Shown: positions 22,647 through 31,359 of the stretch, in pieces
How the letters are laid out: each line of letters opens with the position of its first letter
Numbering within the stretch: position 1 is the first letter of the stretch
NCBI RefSeq assembly: GCF_035818635.1
Contig: NZ_JAYLLH010000022.1
Location: 1-31,359 of the forward strand
Origin: Mesobacterium_A hydrothermale
GTDB lineage: Bacteria > Pseudomonadota > Alphaproteobacteria > Rhodobacterales > Rhodobacteraceae
Direction: 5' to 3'
DNA length: 31,359 bases
Notes under the pieces: generated by a model
What the model was told of the DNA's origin: nothing
The model's database searches: none
Seen by the model: the letters and a program-made list of their open reading frames with translations, nothing else
Program-made: the position numbers and the translations under genes

Positions 22647-23084
22647 ATGAACGACGACATCGACCATCCCCTTGCCCGCGGCCAGCAGCGTGGGTCGCAC
22701 GGGCGTCAGCAAGACGAGGGCGTTCTGGTCATCCGAACCATTGCAATGCCCGCCGACACCAACCCGTCGGGCGACATTTTCGGGGGCTGGTTGATGTCAC
22801 AGATGGACCTTGCCGCCGGAAACATGGCCGGACGCGTGTCGCAGGGGCGCGGTGCGACCGTGTCTGTTGAGGCGATGCAGTTCCTGCGTCCGGTCAAGGT
22901 CGGCGACGAAGTTACCCTTTACGCGACGCTGTGCAAGGTCGGAAGGACCTCGATGCGGATCCATGTCGATGCCTGGGCGCGTCCACGCTATTCCGAAAAG
23001 GCCGAAAAGGTCACCGATGCCGATTTCGTTTTTGTCGCCTTGGATGAACTCGGCAAGCCACGACCGGTTTTTGAAGAAAACTGA
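22647..23084 (+). CDS. YciA-type hotdog acyl-CoA thioesterase
   Basis: A 145-residue single hotdog-fold thioesterase. The active-site segment MPADTNPSGDIFGGWLMSQMD carries the catalytic Asp (in GDIFGGW), and the central helix and VEAMQFLRPVKVGDEV strand are family-typical. Such enzymes hydrolyse short- to medium-chain acyl-CoA. AAGGAG precedes the ATG. It stands alone, 118 bp after the flavoprotein gene (this gap has a weak GGTTTC/GAAACC hairpin at 22534-22554) and convergent with lysR. Confidence 0.9.
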   Translation: MNDDIDHPLARGQQRGSHGRQQDEGVLVIRTIAMPADTNPSGDIFGGWLMSQMDLAAGNMAGRVSQGRGATVSVEAMQFLRPVKVGDEVTLYATLCKVGRTSMRIHVDAWARPRYSEKAEKVTDADFVFVALDELGKPRPVFEEN

Positions 23085-23101
23085 CGGCGGCGGCTGCCGA
23101 T

Positions 23102-23989
23102 TCAGGCAATCGTCGACGCCGCGGTCTGGGCCAGCAAATCCTGCACCAGGCTGTTGGGGAACCGACGCCGCAGCGTGACCGCATAGAAGGTTTCGCGGAT
23201 GCGCGGATGATCCTTTGCCTCGACCAGACGGCCGGATGTCAGTTCATCCTTGACAACAATCGGAGCAACCAGGGCAAGCCCGATGTCTTCGCGCGCCAAG
23301 AGGCGCATCATTGCCATGTCGTCAACCTCGGCCGCGATCTGCGGCCGGACTGACAGACGGCTGGCCAGCGCATCGAACGCGGTGCGCACGCTGTTGTCGG
23401 TGGCGGGCAGGATGAAGGGCTGTTCGCGCAGCAAATCGGCGATCGGCCTGTCGGGATCAAGCCGCGCGGGCGTGCCGACGATGCTGACCGGCTGGTCAGC
23501 CAATTGGTGCGTTTCGTAGGGCGTCAGGCTGTCATCCGGTGGCGGCCGATTCATCAGCACAAGATCGAGGTTCAGCGTTTCCAGCCCTTCCAGCAATTCC
23601 GTCGGACTTCCTGAGCGCAGAATGACCTCGACATCCGGACGCGACAGGATGGGCCGCACGAACCCGATCTGAAAGTTGCGCGACAGGGTTGCCAGCGCCC
23701 CCACGCGCAGCGCTTTACGGGATTGCAACGTGCCCGACAAGGTGGCGACAAGTTCCTGCCCCGTTGAAAAAATGGCATCTGCGTGGTCCAGCGCGATGCG
23801 CCCCGCCTCGGTCAGGTGCAACTGACGTCCTCGACGTTCGAAAAGGGCGTGGCCAAGCCTGTCTTCCAGTTGCTTGATCTGCACCGACAACGCCGATTGC
23901 GACAGGTTCAGACGCTGGGCGGTGCGGGTCAGGTTACCATCGTGGGCGACGGCCCAGAAATAACGCAAGTGGTGATAGTTCAGGGGCAT
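23102..23989 (-). CDS. LysR-family regulator (NhaR/LcdR-like), divergent from dabBA
   Basis: A 295-residue LysR-type regulator. The N-terminal helix-turn-helix is NYHHLRYFWAVAHDGNLTRTAQRLNLSQSALSVQIKQLEDRLG, as in NhaR-like proteins. The C-terminal effector domain (about 90-290) has the usual two-lobed periplasmic-binding fold. It is divergent from dabB, an arrangement also described for DAB operons in Halothiobacillus, where the adjacent LysR gene is lcdR as I recall. A dyad with T-N11-A overlaps its start codon, suggesting autoregulation together with control of dabBA. The ribosome site is poor. Confidence 0.9.
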   Translation of the reverse strand: MPLNYHHLRYFWAVAHDGNLTRTAQRLNLSQSALSVQIKQLEDRLGHALFERRGRQLHLTEAGRIALDHADAIFSTGQELVATLSGTLQSRKALRVGALATLSRNFQIGFVRPILSRPDVEVILRSGSPTELLEGLETLNLDLVLMNRPPPDDSLTPYETHQLADQPVSIVGTPARLDPDRPIADLLREQPFILPATDNSVRTAFDALASRLSVRPQIAAEVDDMAMMRLLAREDIGLALVAPIVVKDELTSGRLVEAKDHPRIRETFYAVTLRRRFPNSLVQDLLAQTAASTIA

Positions 23990-24009
23990 TCGTTCTATTT
24001 AATCGAATG
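23987..24009. promoter_or_regulatory. LysR-type dyad overlapping the lysR start codon
   Basis: CATTCG-N11-CGAATG spans 23987-24009. Inside it is TTC-N9-GAA, containing the LysR T-N11-A signature. It covers the start codon of the regulator and lies about 93 bp upstream of the dabB start. It is consistent with repression of the regulator's own gene and activation of dabBA (inference). Confidence 0.55.
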
Positions 24010-24101
24010 AAAACTTCGTAACAATGAATTTTTCAGCGAACAACTTCTGACTTAACTGGATGACCAAAGGCCAATGGCCACGACATCCAGGGGATTTTGC
24101 C

Positions 24102-25652
24102 ATGACATCTTTTTTCCTGCCACTCGCTGGTCCGCTGATCCTGCTGGCCGCCGCGATCCTTGCCGCCCGCAATCCGGGGCTGCGGCCCGCATGGATCCCG
24201 GAAATCGCTGAAACTGCGGCGTTCGCGGCGTTCGTTGTTGCTGCTGGCTCGGTCGGTCTGCTGGTCATGAAAGGGCCGGGAAGTTCCGCGATGATCGGGT
24301 TATGGGGTGTCGGCCTGTCAGTCAGGCTTGATGCGGTCAGCATGGTGATGTTGCTGTTGGTTAGTTTCATCGGCTGGATCGTGTTGCGGTTTTCGCGCTC
24401 CTATATGGATGGCGACGCCCGGCAAGGCGCGTTCACCGGCTGGATGCTGTCAACGCTTGCCGCCGTGCTGCTGTTGGTGATGTCCGGCAACGTCGTACAA
24501 CTGTTGGCCGCGTGGATCGCGACCAGCCTGTCGCTGCAACGGTTGTTGCTGTTTTTCCCCGAACGGGCCACCGCCCAGCGGGCCGCACGCAAGAAGGCGG
24601 TCATTGCCCGGATGGGTGAGGCTGCGCTGGCAGGTGCGATCCTCCTGCTGGTTTCCGCCACAGGCTCGACCGATGTGGCAACGATCCTGGAGATGGCAGA
24701 GCCTGGCGCGCTGACTTTGGCCGCCGCCCTGCTGATCGCGGGAGCCGCAGTTCTGGCGTCGGCGCAGTTTCCGGCCCACGGCTGGCTGACCGAAGTCATG
24801 GAAGCCCCGACACCCGTTTCCGCCCTGCTGCACGCAGGGGTCATCAACGCCGGTGGATTCCTGTTGATCCGTTTCGCCGACGTGATGCTGCTGGCGCCGG
24901 GTGTGATGGCAGTTTTGGTGATGGTCGGCGGGTTCACCGCGCTGTTCGCCGGGCTGGTGATGCTGACACAACCCGCGGTCAAGACTTCTTTGGCGTGGTC
25001 GACCATCGCGCAGATGGGTTTCATGGTCATGCAATGCGGGCTGGCGCTGTTCCCGCTGGCACTGCTGCATATCGCTGCCCATTCGCTTTACAAGGCGCAT
25101 GCCTTTCTTGGCTCCGGCGAGGCGGTCAAGACCGTCGCCGCGATCCGGCGGCCGGGGCCGATCGCCGTTCCCAGCGCGCGGAACGTGCTGTGGGCCTTTG
25201 TCATCGCCATCGGGATTTACGGGCTGGTCGGCGCAGGTCTTGGGTTCGAGGGCAAGTCGGTTCAATCGATTGCTCTGGGCGTCATCCTGATCTTTGGCGT
25301 TGCCTACCTTCTTGCGCAGGGCTTTGCCGATACCGCTCCGCGGGCCTTGATGCAACGCACCGTGATCTATGCGCTTGTCACGTCGGTCAGCTATTTCGCG
25401 CTGCAAAAGGCGGCATTGCATGTCACAGCCGGAACCCTGCCAGCCACGCCTGCACCGGGACCGCTGGAATGGGCGTTGATCGTGCTGGCGTTGCTCAGCT
25501 TCGGCATCGTCGCCGTGGCACAGGCAACCTTCCCACTTTGGGCACAACACCCCGCCGCAGCAGGTCTGCGGGTCCACCTGTCAAACGGGCTTTATGCAAA
25601 TGCGATCTTCGACAAGCTGCTGGGCGGCTGGTCGCGGCGGTCGACGGTCTGA
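24102..25652 (+). CDS. dabB: Inorganic carbon transporter membrane subunit DabB (NuoL-like)
   Basis: A 516-residue integral membrane protein of the proton-conducting antiporter family (NuoL/MrpA-like), with about a dozen hydrophobic helices. The family core AQFPAHGWLTEVMEAPTPVSALLHAG is intact, including Lys/His-type proton-path residues in flanking helices. In DAB systems, DabB is thought to couple cation flux to the cytoplasmic DabA, giving vectorial hydration of CO2 to bicarbonate. I chose the ATG at 24102 (MTSFFLPLAGPL); an in-frame ATG at 24060 adds a polar leader with no ribosome site. It lies 14 bp upstream of dabA. Confidence 0.92.
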   Translation: MTSFFLPLAGPLILLAAAILAARNPGLRPAWIPEIAETAAFAAFVVAAGSVGLLVMKGPGSSAMIGLWGVGLSVRLDAVSMVMLLLVSFIGWIVLRFSRSYMDGDARQGAFTGWMLSTLAAVLLLVMSGNVVQLLAAWIATSLSLQRLLLFFPERATAQRAARKKAVIARMGEAALAGAILLLVSATGSTDVATILEMAEPGALTLAAALLIAGAAVLASAQFPAHGWLTEVMEAPTPVSALLHAGVINAGGFLLIRFADVMLLAPGVMAVLVMVGGFTALFAGLVMLTQPAVKTSLAWSTIAQMGFMVMQCGLALFPLALLHIAAHSLYKAHAFLGSGEAVKTVAAIRRPGPIAVPSARNVLWAFVIAIGIYGLVGAGLGFEGKSVQSIALGVILIFGVAYLLAQGFADTAPRALMQRTVIYALVTSVSYFALQKAALHVTAGTLPATPAPGPLEWALIVLALLSFGIVAVAQATFPLWAQHPAAAGLRVHLSNGLYANAIFDKLLGGWSRRSTV

Positions 25653-25666
25653 AAGGAACACCTGAG

Positions 25667-28078
25667 ATGTTTTCGAAACTAGAATCCTACCCCGCCGCGC
25701 TGCTGGAACTTGTGGCCGAAGCAAACATCGCCGCCAAGGCGATCCCGCCGCTGTTCCCGCTGTCCGCAAACGTAGCCGTCAATCCATTCCTTGGCCAGGC
25801 GTCCGAACCGTTGAGCATTTCCGCTGCACGGCTTGCGAGGACGGCGGGCACTCGGATCACCCCGCCCCGGACGTATTTCGCTGCAAAGCTGGACAGCGGT
25901 GACATCACCGATGCCGACCTGCTGGAGGCGCTGTCGGCCCTGTCGGGGCGCTTCAACACCCCCGGCCTGCAAGAGGTCAAAGACGCCGCCCGGATCACCG
26001 TTGAACCGCCAACCGCCCTGCCAACCGTGGCAGAGCTTGCGGCCGACGTGTCGGGTATCGACTGGCCCGGCCTGATCGAGGACCGGATCGGAGCCTGGGC
26101 CGCCGGCCACTTCGACGAAGGCCAGGCGCTGTGGCAGCAGGCCCGGACCGGCGGAGCCTTTGCCGCGTGGCGCGAATTTGCCAGTCGCGACCTGACGCCC
26201 GAGATCCAGGGGTTGACCGGGTTCGGAGCCTTTGTCGCAGCAACCAACCGGTCGCATTGGCGGGCGATTGGTCGGGCGGCGGAACGGCTTGGCATTACGC
26301 CCGATTCCGCCCCCACCGCGTTCCACCGCTGGCTGATGACGCTGGGCGGCTGGGCGCAATATGCGCGCTACCTGCTGTGGCAAGCCGATCTTGCTGCCGA
26401 ACCGGACAGTACGGTAACCGAACTGCTGGCGGTGCGGATGGTATTCGACGAAGCGCTTTTTGCGCTCTACGAAGACCGGATCGCGGCCCGCTGGGCGCAA
26501 GTCGTCGCTGCGCACCGGACCCCCGTGACGCCAACGCGGGACCAGGTGATCGATGCCGTCCTGCTGGAGGCTGCGGAACGGGCCCAACAGCGCGCGCTGG
26601 CTGAACACCTGACCGGGGGCGCTGTTGCTGCACAGCCGCGTGCGCGGCCCAAGGTGCAGGCTGCGTTCTGCATCGACGTTCGGTCAGAAATTTTTCGCCG
26701 TGCGTTCGAAGCGCAGGATACGGGTATCGAAACACTTGGTTTCGCCGGGTTCTTCGGCATCGCGAGCGCGCATCGTGCCGCGGGCTCTGATGTGACCGAA
26801 CGGCGTGGCCCGGTGCTGTTGGCCCCTGGCGTGCCGTCGCGCGCAGCAGAGCCCGCGCAGGATGATCTGGACCGCCGCTATTCCGCCCGGGCCAGGCGCG
26901 CCTGGGGGCGGTTCAAGCTGGCTGCAGTGTCGTCCTTTGCCTTTGTCGAGGCCACCGGGCCGGTTTATGCAGGAAAACTGGTGAAAGACGCGCTTGGCCT
27001 GTCAGGCAAGACGCACTTCGATCCCGCCCCGCAACTGGATCCGGCGATCGGGCCCGAACAGCGCGTCGCCACGGCAAAAGCGGTTCTGACGGCGATGTCG
27101 CTTGTGGATGGCTTTGCGCCTGTTGTTCTGGTGGTTGGCCATGGCGCCAGTGTGACCAACAACCCGCACGAAAGCGCGTTGCACTGCGGCGCCTGCGGTG
27201 GCCATGCAGGTGACGTGAATGCGCGGTTGCTGGCGGGATTGCTGAATGATGCCGCGGTGCGTGACGGGCTGTGCGCGCAGGGCATAGACGTTCCGGCAGA
27301 CACCATTTTCGTACCCGCGCTGCACCACACGACAACGGATCACGTTACACTGTTCGAACAGGACTTGCCGGTCGGTCTTTCAATCCCGGACCAAGCGCAA
27401 TTGGAGGGGTGGCTGGCCACCGCCGGGGCGCTGGCGCGGGCGGAACGGGCGGCCAGACTGCCGCGCACGCCAAACCCCGAGTCCGTTCTGTACCGGGCAA
27501 AAAACTGGGCCGAAACCCGTCCCGAATGGGGATTGGCGGGATGCAGCAGTTTCATCGCTGCCCCCCGTCACAGGACCAGCAGCGCAGCCTTGTCTGGCAA
27601 AGCGTTCTTGCATGATTACAACTGGCGCAAAGATGACGGGTTCGCGGTTCTGGAAACCATCCTGACAGCACCGGTTGTCGTCGCAAGCTGGATCAGCCTG
27701 CAATACTACGGCTCGACCGTGGCACCGGACCTGTTCGGCGGGGGCAACAAGCTGTTGCACAACGTGGTTGGCGGCATCGGCGTGTTGGAAGGCAACAACG
27801 GTGCGCCACGGCCTGGCCTGCCATGGCAATCGGTGCACGATGGCGCCGGGTTCCAGCATGACCCACTGCGCTTGACCGTGGCGATCGAAGCGCCACAAAC
27901 CGCAATGACCGATATCTTGAAGCAGCACCCGTCGGTGCGGGCACTGTTTGACAACGGCTGGCTGCACCTGATTGCGATGGATGACAGTGGCAGGCTTGCA
28001 TGGCGCTATCGCGGCAACTTGGAATGGGAACGGTTCGGGGACGGCACAAACGACCACCGCGCGGTTGCAGCGGAGTAG
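25667..28078 (+). CDS. dabA: Inorganic carbon transporter subunit DabA (beta-carbonic-anhydrase-like, ex-DUF2309)
   Basis: An 803-residue soluble/peripheral subunit that works with DabB to accumulate bicarbonate. The zinc site is complete: C335 and D337 in FCIDVRSE, H492 in GHGASVTNN, and C507 in LHCGACGG. The 15-residue H-to-C spacing agrees with the published H. neapolitanus DabA (C351, D353, H524, C539 as I recall). The N-terminal segment SANVAVNPFLGQ is also diagnostic. AAAGGA precedes the ATG at 25667. In heterotrophs DAB supplies bicarbonate for anaplerotic carboxylation at air-level CO2. Confidence 0.95.
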   Translation: MFSKLESYPAALLELVAEANIAAKAIPPLFPLSANVAVNPFLGQASEPLSISAARLARTAGTRITPPRTYFAAKLDSGDITDADLLEALSALSGRFNTPGLQEVKDAARITVEPPTALPTVAELAADVSGIDWPGLIEDRIGAWAAGHFDEGQALWQQARTGGAFAAWREFASRDLTPEIQGLTGFGAFVAATNRSHWRAIGRAAERLGITPDSAPTAFHRWLMTLGGWAQYARYLLWQADLAAEPDSTVTELLAVRMVFDEALFALYEDRIAARWAQVVAAHRTPVTPTRDQVIDAVLLEAAERAQQRALAEHLTGGAVAAQPRARPKVQAAFCIDVRSEIFRRAFEAQDTGIETLGFAGFFGIASAHRAAGSDVTERRGPVLLAPGVPSRAAEPAQDDLDRRYSARARRAWGRFKLAAVSSFAFVEATGPVYAGKLVKDALGLSGKTHFDPAPQLDPAIGPEQRVATAKAVLTAMSLVDGFAPVVLVVGHGASVTNNPHESALHCGACGGHAGDVNARLLAGLLNDAAVRDGLCAQGIDVPADTIFVPALHHTTTDHVTLFEQDLPVGLSIPDQAQLEGWLATAGALARAERAARLPRTPNPESVLYRAKNWAETRPEWGLAGCSSFIAAPRHRTSSAALSGKAFLHDYNWRKDDGFAVLETILTAPVVVASWISLQYYGSTVAPDLFGGGNKLLHNVVGGIGVLEGNNGAPRPGLPWQSVHDGAGFQHDPLRLTVAIEAPQTAMTDILKQHPSVRALFDNGWLHLIAMDDSGRLAWRYRGNLEWERFGDGTNDHRAVAAE

Positions 28079-28117
28079 TGCCCGCCGCCCGAACACGGGC
28101 CAACCCAGGCGTGGAAT

Positions 28118-28142
28118 CCGACGGCGGCAGACCCGCCGTCGG
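28118..28142. terminator. Hairpin after dabA
   Basis: A perfect 10-bp stem CCGACGGCGG / CCGCCGTCGG with a 5-nt loop lies 40 bp past the dabA stop, in the 183-bp gap between convergent dabA and the broken regulator. There is no U tract, so it may be a rho-assisted terminator or 3'-end stabiliser. Confidence 0.45.
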
Positions 28143-28261
28143 GGCGTGCCGAAAGACGAGAAGCATCGACACCGCTTCGCAGACCGGATCCCCAGCTATC
28201 TGTCTGGAAACGCAAAATTCAGGAACTCAAAGCAAGATGCAGCCGGAACGCAAGGGCTTGG

Positions 28262-30837
28262 TCAGAACCACCCTTCGTTGCGGGCCAAGGCGGCGGCTTC
28301 GCCGCGCGAGGCGACGTCAAGCTTGCCGAGGATGGCAGAGACGTGATGGTCGACGGTCTTGGCTGAAACGAACAACCGATCCGCAATGGCGGCGTTTGAC
28401 AGGCCTTCGCCGAGCAAACCCAGAACCTCCATCTACCGTTTCGTCAGGCCAGCCGGGTTCGCCATGGTCGTCGCGCGTGGCCGGGCGGGAACGTCCAGGT
28501 TCATTCCTCGGTTGCGTGCCTGCAAGATGACGGCCTCGCGCGCCTGGGTGGCCCCCAGCCGGTCCAGGATCTGGAGCGCGCGCGCAACAGCATCGGCGTT
28601 GCCTTCGGCCAATGCCAGCGCCTGTCGGTAAGGATCGCCCGCCTGGTGCCAATGCGTTGCCGCTGCTGCCCAGTCGCCCGCCAAAGACGCTTGATAGGGG
28701 TCGTGCAAACCCGTCAGCCCGCCGGGAATGCGGGCCGGATCGACCCGCCGCTGCCAATCCAGGAATTCCTCCATGAGCATCGGGTTAAGTGGCAGCGCGA
28801 GTGCTTCGTCCATCCGGGCTTGCGCGCAGTCCTTGTCCTCCAGCCCCAGCCAGGCGCGTTCGGCGATCAGACAGGCGACATCGCAGATATGGCGGGCGTC
28901 TTCCTCGGTGCCCATCAGGGCTTCGATCTCGTCCAGGTACTCCCCGCCGTCACTTTCCCCGCGCCGCATGGCGATCCGCGACGCAGCAAGCCGCAGCATG
29001 ATCGCCGGCGACGATTGTTCGAGCGGTTTGGACAAGATGTCCTGCGCGGTCGCAAGTGCATCGTCCCAACGTCCGAGCCGATCCAACACATGCCCTCGAA
29101 AGCCTTGGTGAAAATCCACCTGTTCGATGGTGTCCGTCTCATAGGCGGTGGCGATTGCCGTATCGAAGAGGTCAAGCGCCTCCTCAAACCGCAGGCCATA
29201 CCAATTGACGACGCCGCCATTCGACAAGCTCCGCGTCAGGTTGATCGGGCTGCGTGCAGCTTTCGCCGCCTCAATGCTTTCCGTGTAAAGCGCGTTCTGC
29301 TCGCAGCTGTCGAACAGGCTGGCCAGCGACAGCGTGCTGAGCGCGTGACTGACGATGTCTTTTCGGCCCAGTCGCTGCGCCATTTCAAGCGCGCGTTGCG
29401 CGACCGGCAGGCTGGCTTCCATCTCGTAGTCCGACATGGCGATCTGCGCGCGGCTGGCCAACGCCATCGCCAGTTCATCGGTATCCGCCCCTTCCTGCAG
29501 GGCGATCGCCTGGTCGCCCAGCGTCCGGGCCTGTGCCTTTTGTCCGGCCGTCCATTTCACCCGGGACAAGCGCTGCAGAATGCGGCCGCGCAGGATGTTA
29601 TCGGTGCGCACGACATCGAGAGCACGCTCGAAATGCCGCATCGCATCGCTCAGACGGCTGACAAGGCGACAGGCCTCACCCGCATCGAAAAGCAACTCGG
29701 CAAGCGTCCCGTCATCCTGCGTATCCGAAACCTCGACGGCGATGGAAAGGTAGTCGGCAGCCTGACGGTTGGCCCCGGCAGCCATCGCCTCGCGCCCGGC
29801 CAGGGGGCAAGGCGGGCGATTTGCGCGCGATCGCCGGCTGCGCGCGCATGGTGCATCTGCCGCGCGTTCGGCACGCCCGCGTCTGTCTGCATCCTGATCA
29901 GCAATGCCTTGTTGAGGTGGCGGCGTTGCGTTGGCCTGAGAGCAGTTTCCACCGCCAGTCGGGCGATTTCGTGCCTGAACGCGACATACGCGCCGTCCTC
30001 TTGGATCAATCCGCTTTCGATAGCGGGATCAAGCGCTTCATCCTCGGCCCCGGCGATTTCCAGCGCCCAATCGCGTTCGGCCCGGCGTGGAAAGATTGAC
30101 ACAGCCTGCAGCGCCTGGTGCGTCTGTTGCGGCAGGCGATCAAGCCGGTTCAGGACTGTGTCCTGCACGCTGCGCAGGGCGTCGTCTATCCCTCCACGCA
30201 AAAGTTCGGTCACGTAGAAGGGATTCCCTCCGGTGATCCGGAACACCTCTTCCGGGGTCTGACTGCTGCCTGCCGCCAGAAGTCCAACCGCGTCGGCAGA
30301 CAGCGGCTGCAAAACGATCCTCGTCATGTCCGCAGCTGAGACCCCGTCCATCGCGCGGCGCAGTTGCGCGCGGCCCTCATTTTCGCCATCGCGCGCGGTC
30401 ACGACCATCAGGATCCGGCGCGTCCGAAGGCGGCGCGCGACGAAACGGACGAAATCCAATGTCGCCTCGTCCGCCCAATGCGGATCCTCGATCAGCAGCA
30501 ACGCCATTTCGTCGGTGCGTTCGATGGAACCGAGCAGGTTCAGAAAGACCGACAGCCTGTCGCCCTCGTTGCGCCAAAGCGCATCCAGATCGACACCGGC
30601 ATCGTGGGCGAGATCCCGTAAGGGACCAAGGGGTTCGGGTATCGACAGGTCCTCGCACGCGCCACGCAGGGCCCATGCCGCCGTCATCCGTTCCTCGAAC
30701 GCACGCAGCAGGGTGGTCTTGCCCGCGCCTGCCTCGCCTGTAACGAAAACAGTGTGACCGGTGCCGAAGCGCGCGGCCTTTGCCAAGCGGTCCAGTTGTT
30801 CAAGCGCTGCGTCGCGTTCAAGGATAGGGATATCCAC
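28262..30837 (-). pseudogene. LuxR-type AAA/TPR regulator broken by a frameshift and an amber codon
   Basis: Pieced together this encodes a regulator of about 858 residues (LAL/MalT-like). The N-terminal AAA ATPase has Walker A GEAGAGKTT (34-42) and Walker B ALLLIEDPHWADE (112-124), from a GTG start at 30837 with GGGAG upstream. A long TPR-like helical region follows, then a LuxR/GerE HTH (LSNAAIADRLFVSAKTVDHH). Two lesions split it. At a run of five Gs (29803-29807 on the plus strand) the frame shifts; one more base would join RLAP to LAGREAMAAGANRQ. At 28433-28435 an in-frame TAG separates LTKR from MEVLGLLGEG, where a Gln codon is expected. A full-length product is not possible as written. 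Confidence 0.85.
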
Positions 30838-31005
30838 GCTGCCATCTCCCTATAGCGCGTCGCGCCCAATGACCGCCCGGGTCAACAATGGCAGAAAAAA
30901 TAGGGATTGCCAAAGCGCAAAAATGGGGAGCCCTCCCGACGCGGACGGGACGTTGGTTGGCTAATTTGGGACTCAGGACAAGACGCACACCGCAAGGAGC
31001 CCCCA

Positions 31006-31242
31006 ATGACCGACCTATCCGACCCCCGCGCCCTTCGTTCCCCCGTCGAGGCGCATCAGCGCAGCCAGCTCTCGGCCACGCCGATCTTTCCGCTTTACGT
31101 CACGGAAGCACTTTGGAAGCTCATGTCAATGAGCGCGCGTCGCCTGATGTCAAGCAATGCCCGTACACGTGCAGAACGAGCGTTGCTGGCGCAGCGCATG
31201 CGGGAAACGTCTCGCCGCAAGGTGGATCGGCTGATGATGTGA
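31006..31242 (+). CDS. Small hypothetical protein
   Basis: A 78-residue basic, helical-looking protein, with no family I recognise. The start is supported by AAGGAG seven bases before the ATG. The C-terminal half is rich in Arg/Lys and Ala (ARTRAERALLAQRMRETSRR). It is divergent from the broken LuxR-type regulator and just upstream of a transposase end. No signal peptide or membrane helix is evident. The C-terminus could have been altered by insertion of the neighbouring mobile element. Confidence 0.65.
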   Translation: MTDLSDPRALRSPVEAHQRSQLSATPIFPLYVTEALWKLMSMSARRLMSSNARTRAERALLAQRMRETSRRKVDRLMM

Positions 31243-31284
31243 TCTGCTGCGCACCGCTCTCGGTCGGGCGCAGGTGAACGGACC

Positions 31285-31359
31285 CTAGTGGATTGAATCC
31301 AACATTTGGAACCCTCGATTTCTTGCGGCGATGATGTCGTTGGGGTCTGCCCGCCAAAC
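31285..31359 (-). mobile_element. C-terminal end of an IS transposase (IS630-like), cut by window edge
   Basis: On the minus strand the window edge reads straight into an open frame of 24 codons, WRADPNDIIAARNRGFQMLD then SIH and a TAG. This closely resembles the conserved C-terminus of IS630-family transposases (ADP..IIAA..RG.Q.LDSIH) as I remember it. Only the tail is here, so the element extends to the right. I could not identify its terminal inverted repeat or the expected TA duplication in 31243-31284. Confidence 0.6.

Noticed and set aside
24995..25666. Upstream extension of the dabA frame to 1027 residues
   Set aside because: The extra part overlaps dabB out of frame and looks like shadow translation; the ATG at 25667 has a good ribosome site and the known DabA N-terminus.
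28646..30217. 523-residue plus-strand open frame opposite the LuxR-type regulator
   Set aside because: Antisense to ATPase/TPR domains that are clearly recognisable; no independent motif.

Overview
The window looks like a chromosomal stretch of an alphaproteobacterium of the Rhodobacteraceae (Roseobacter-like). This is inferred from gene families and high-GC coding style; there is no rRNA or marker gene to fix the taxon. I see no tRNA, rRNA, CRISPR array or replication origin. Mobile DNA is limited to the tail of a transposase at the right edge.

Layout, left to right. (1) 1-1117: C-terminal part of an RTX calcium-binding secreted protein, ending at a shared terminator. (2) 8157-1231, minus strand: a compact eight-gene operon encoding an ABC importer of the nitrate/sulfonate/cyanate type (ATPase, Tat-exported binding protein, permease), an OsmC-like protein, an acyl-CoA-dehydrogenase-fold flavoprotein, cyanase (CynS), a ferredoxin reductase and an adrenodoxin-type ferredoxin. 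A divergent TetR regulator with a clear palindromic site lies at its head. This is the best candidate for an undescribed pathway: cyanase is the only enzyme with an obvious reaction, and the redox genes suggest that something other than free cyanate is imported and converted to cyanate. (3) 13345-9179, minus: a glucose/mannose-type ABC importer (gtsABCD-like). A divergent OmpR/EnvZ-type two-component pair (13567-15749) matches the GltR/GtrS arrangement of pseudomonads, with phased direct repeats in the shared promoter region. (4) 15928-18595, plus: a decayed class III aminotransferase followed by an intact flavin monooxygenase, a RidA-family protein and a DUF1028 protein.

(5) 19487-18603, minus: purU. 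(6) 19705-22528, plus: cobalt-type nitrile hydratase alpha, beta and activator genes, translationally overlapping, then a DAO-family flavoprotein. (7) A YciA-like thioesterase at 22647-23084. (8) A LysR regulator divergent from dabB-dabA (24102-28078), the energy-coupled inorganic carbon accumulation system. (9) 30837-28262, minus: a large AAA/TPR/LuxR-type regulator broken by a one-base frameshift in a homopolymer and by an in-frame amber codon just before the DNA-binding domain. (10) A small unknown gene, then a transposase C-terminus running off the window.

A theme recurs: cyanate, nitrile and bicarbonate handling sit within 30 kb. Cyanase consumes bicarbonate, nitrile hydratase makes amides, and DabAB supplies inorganic carbon. 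Whether they are functionally linked is inference.
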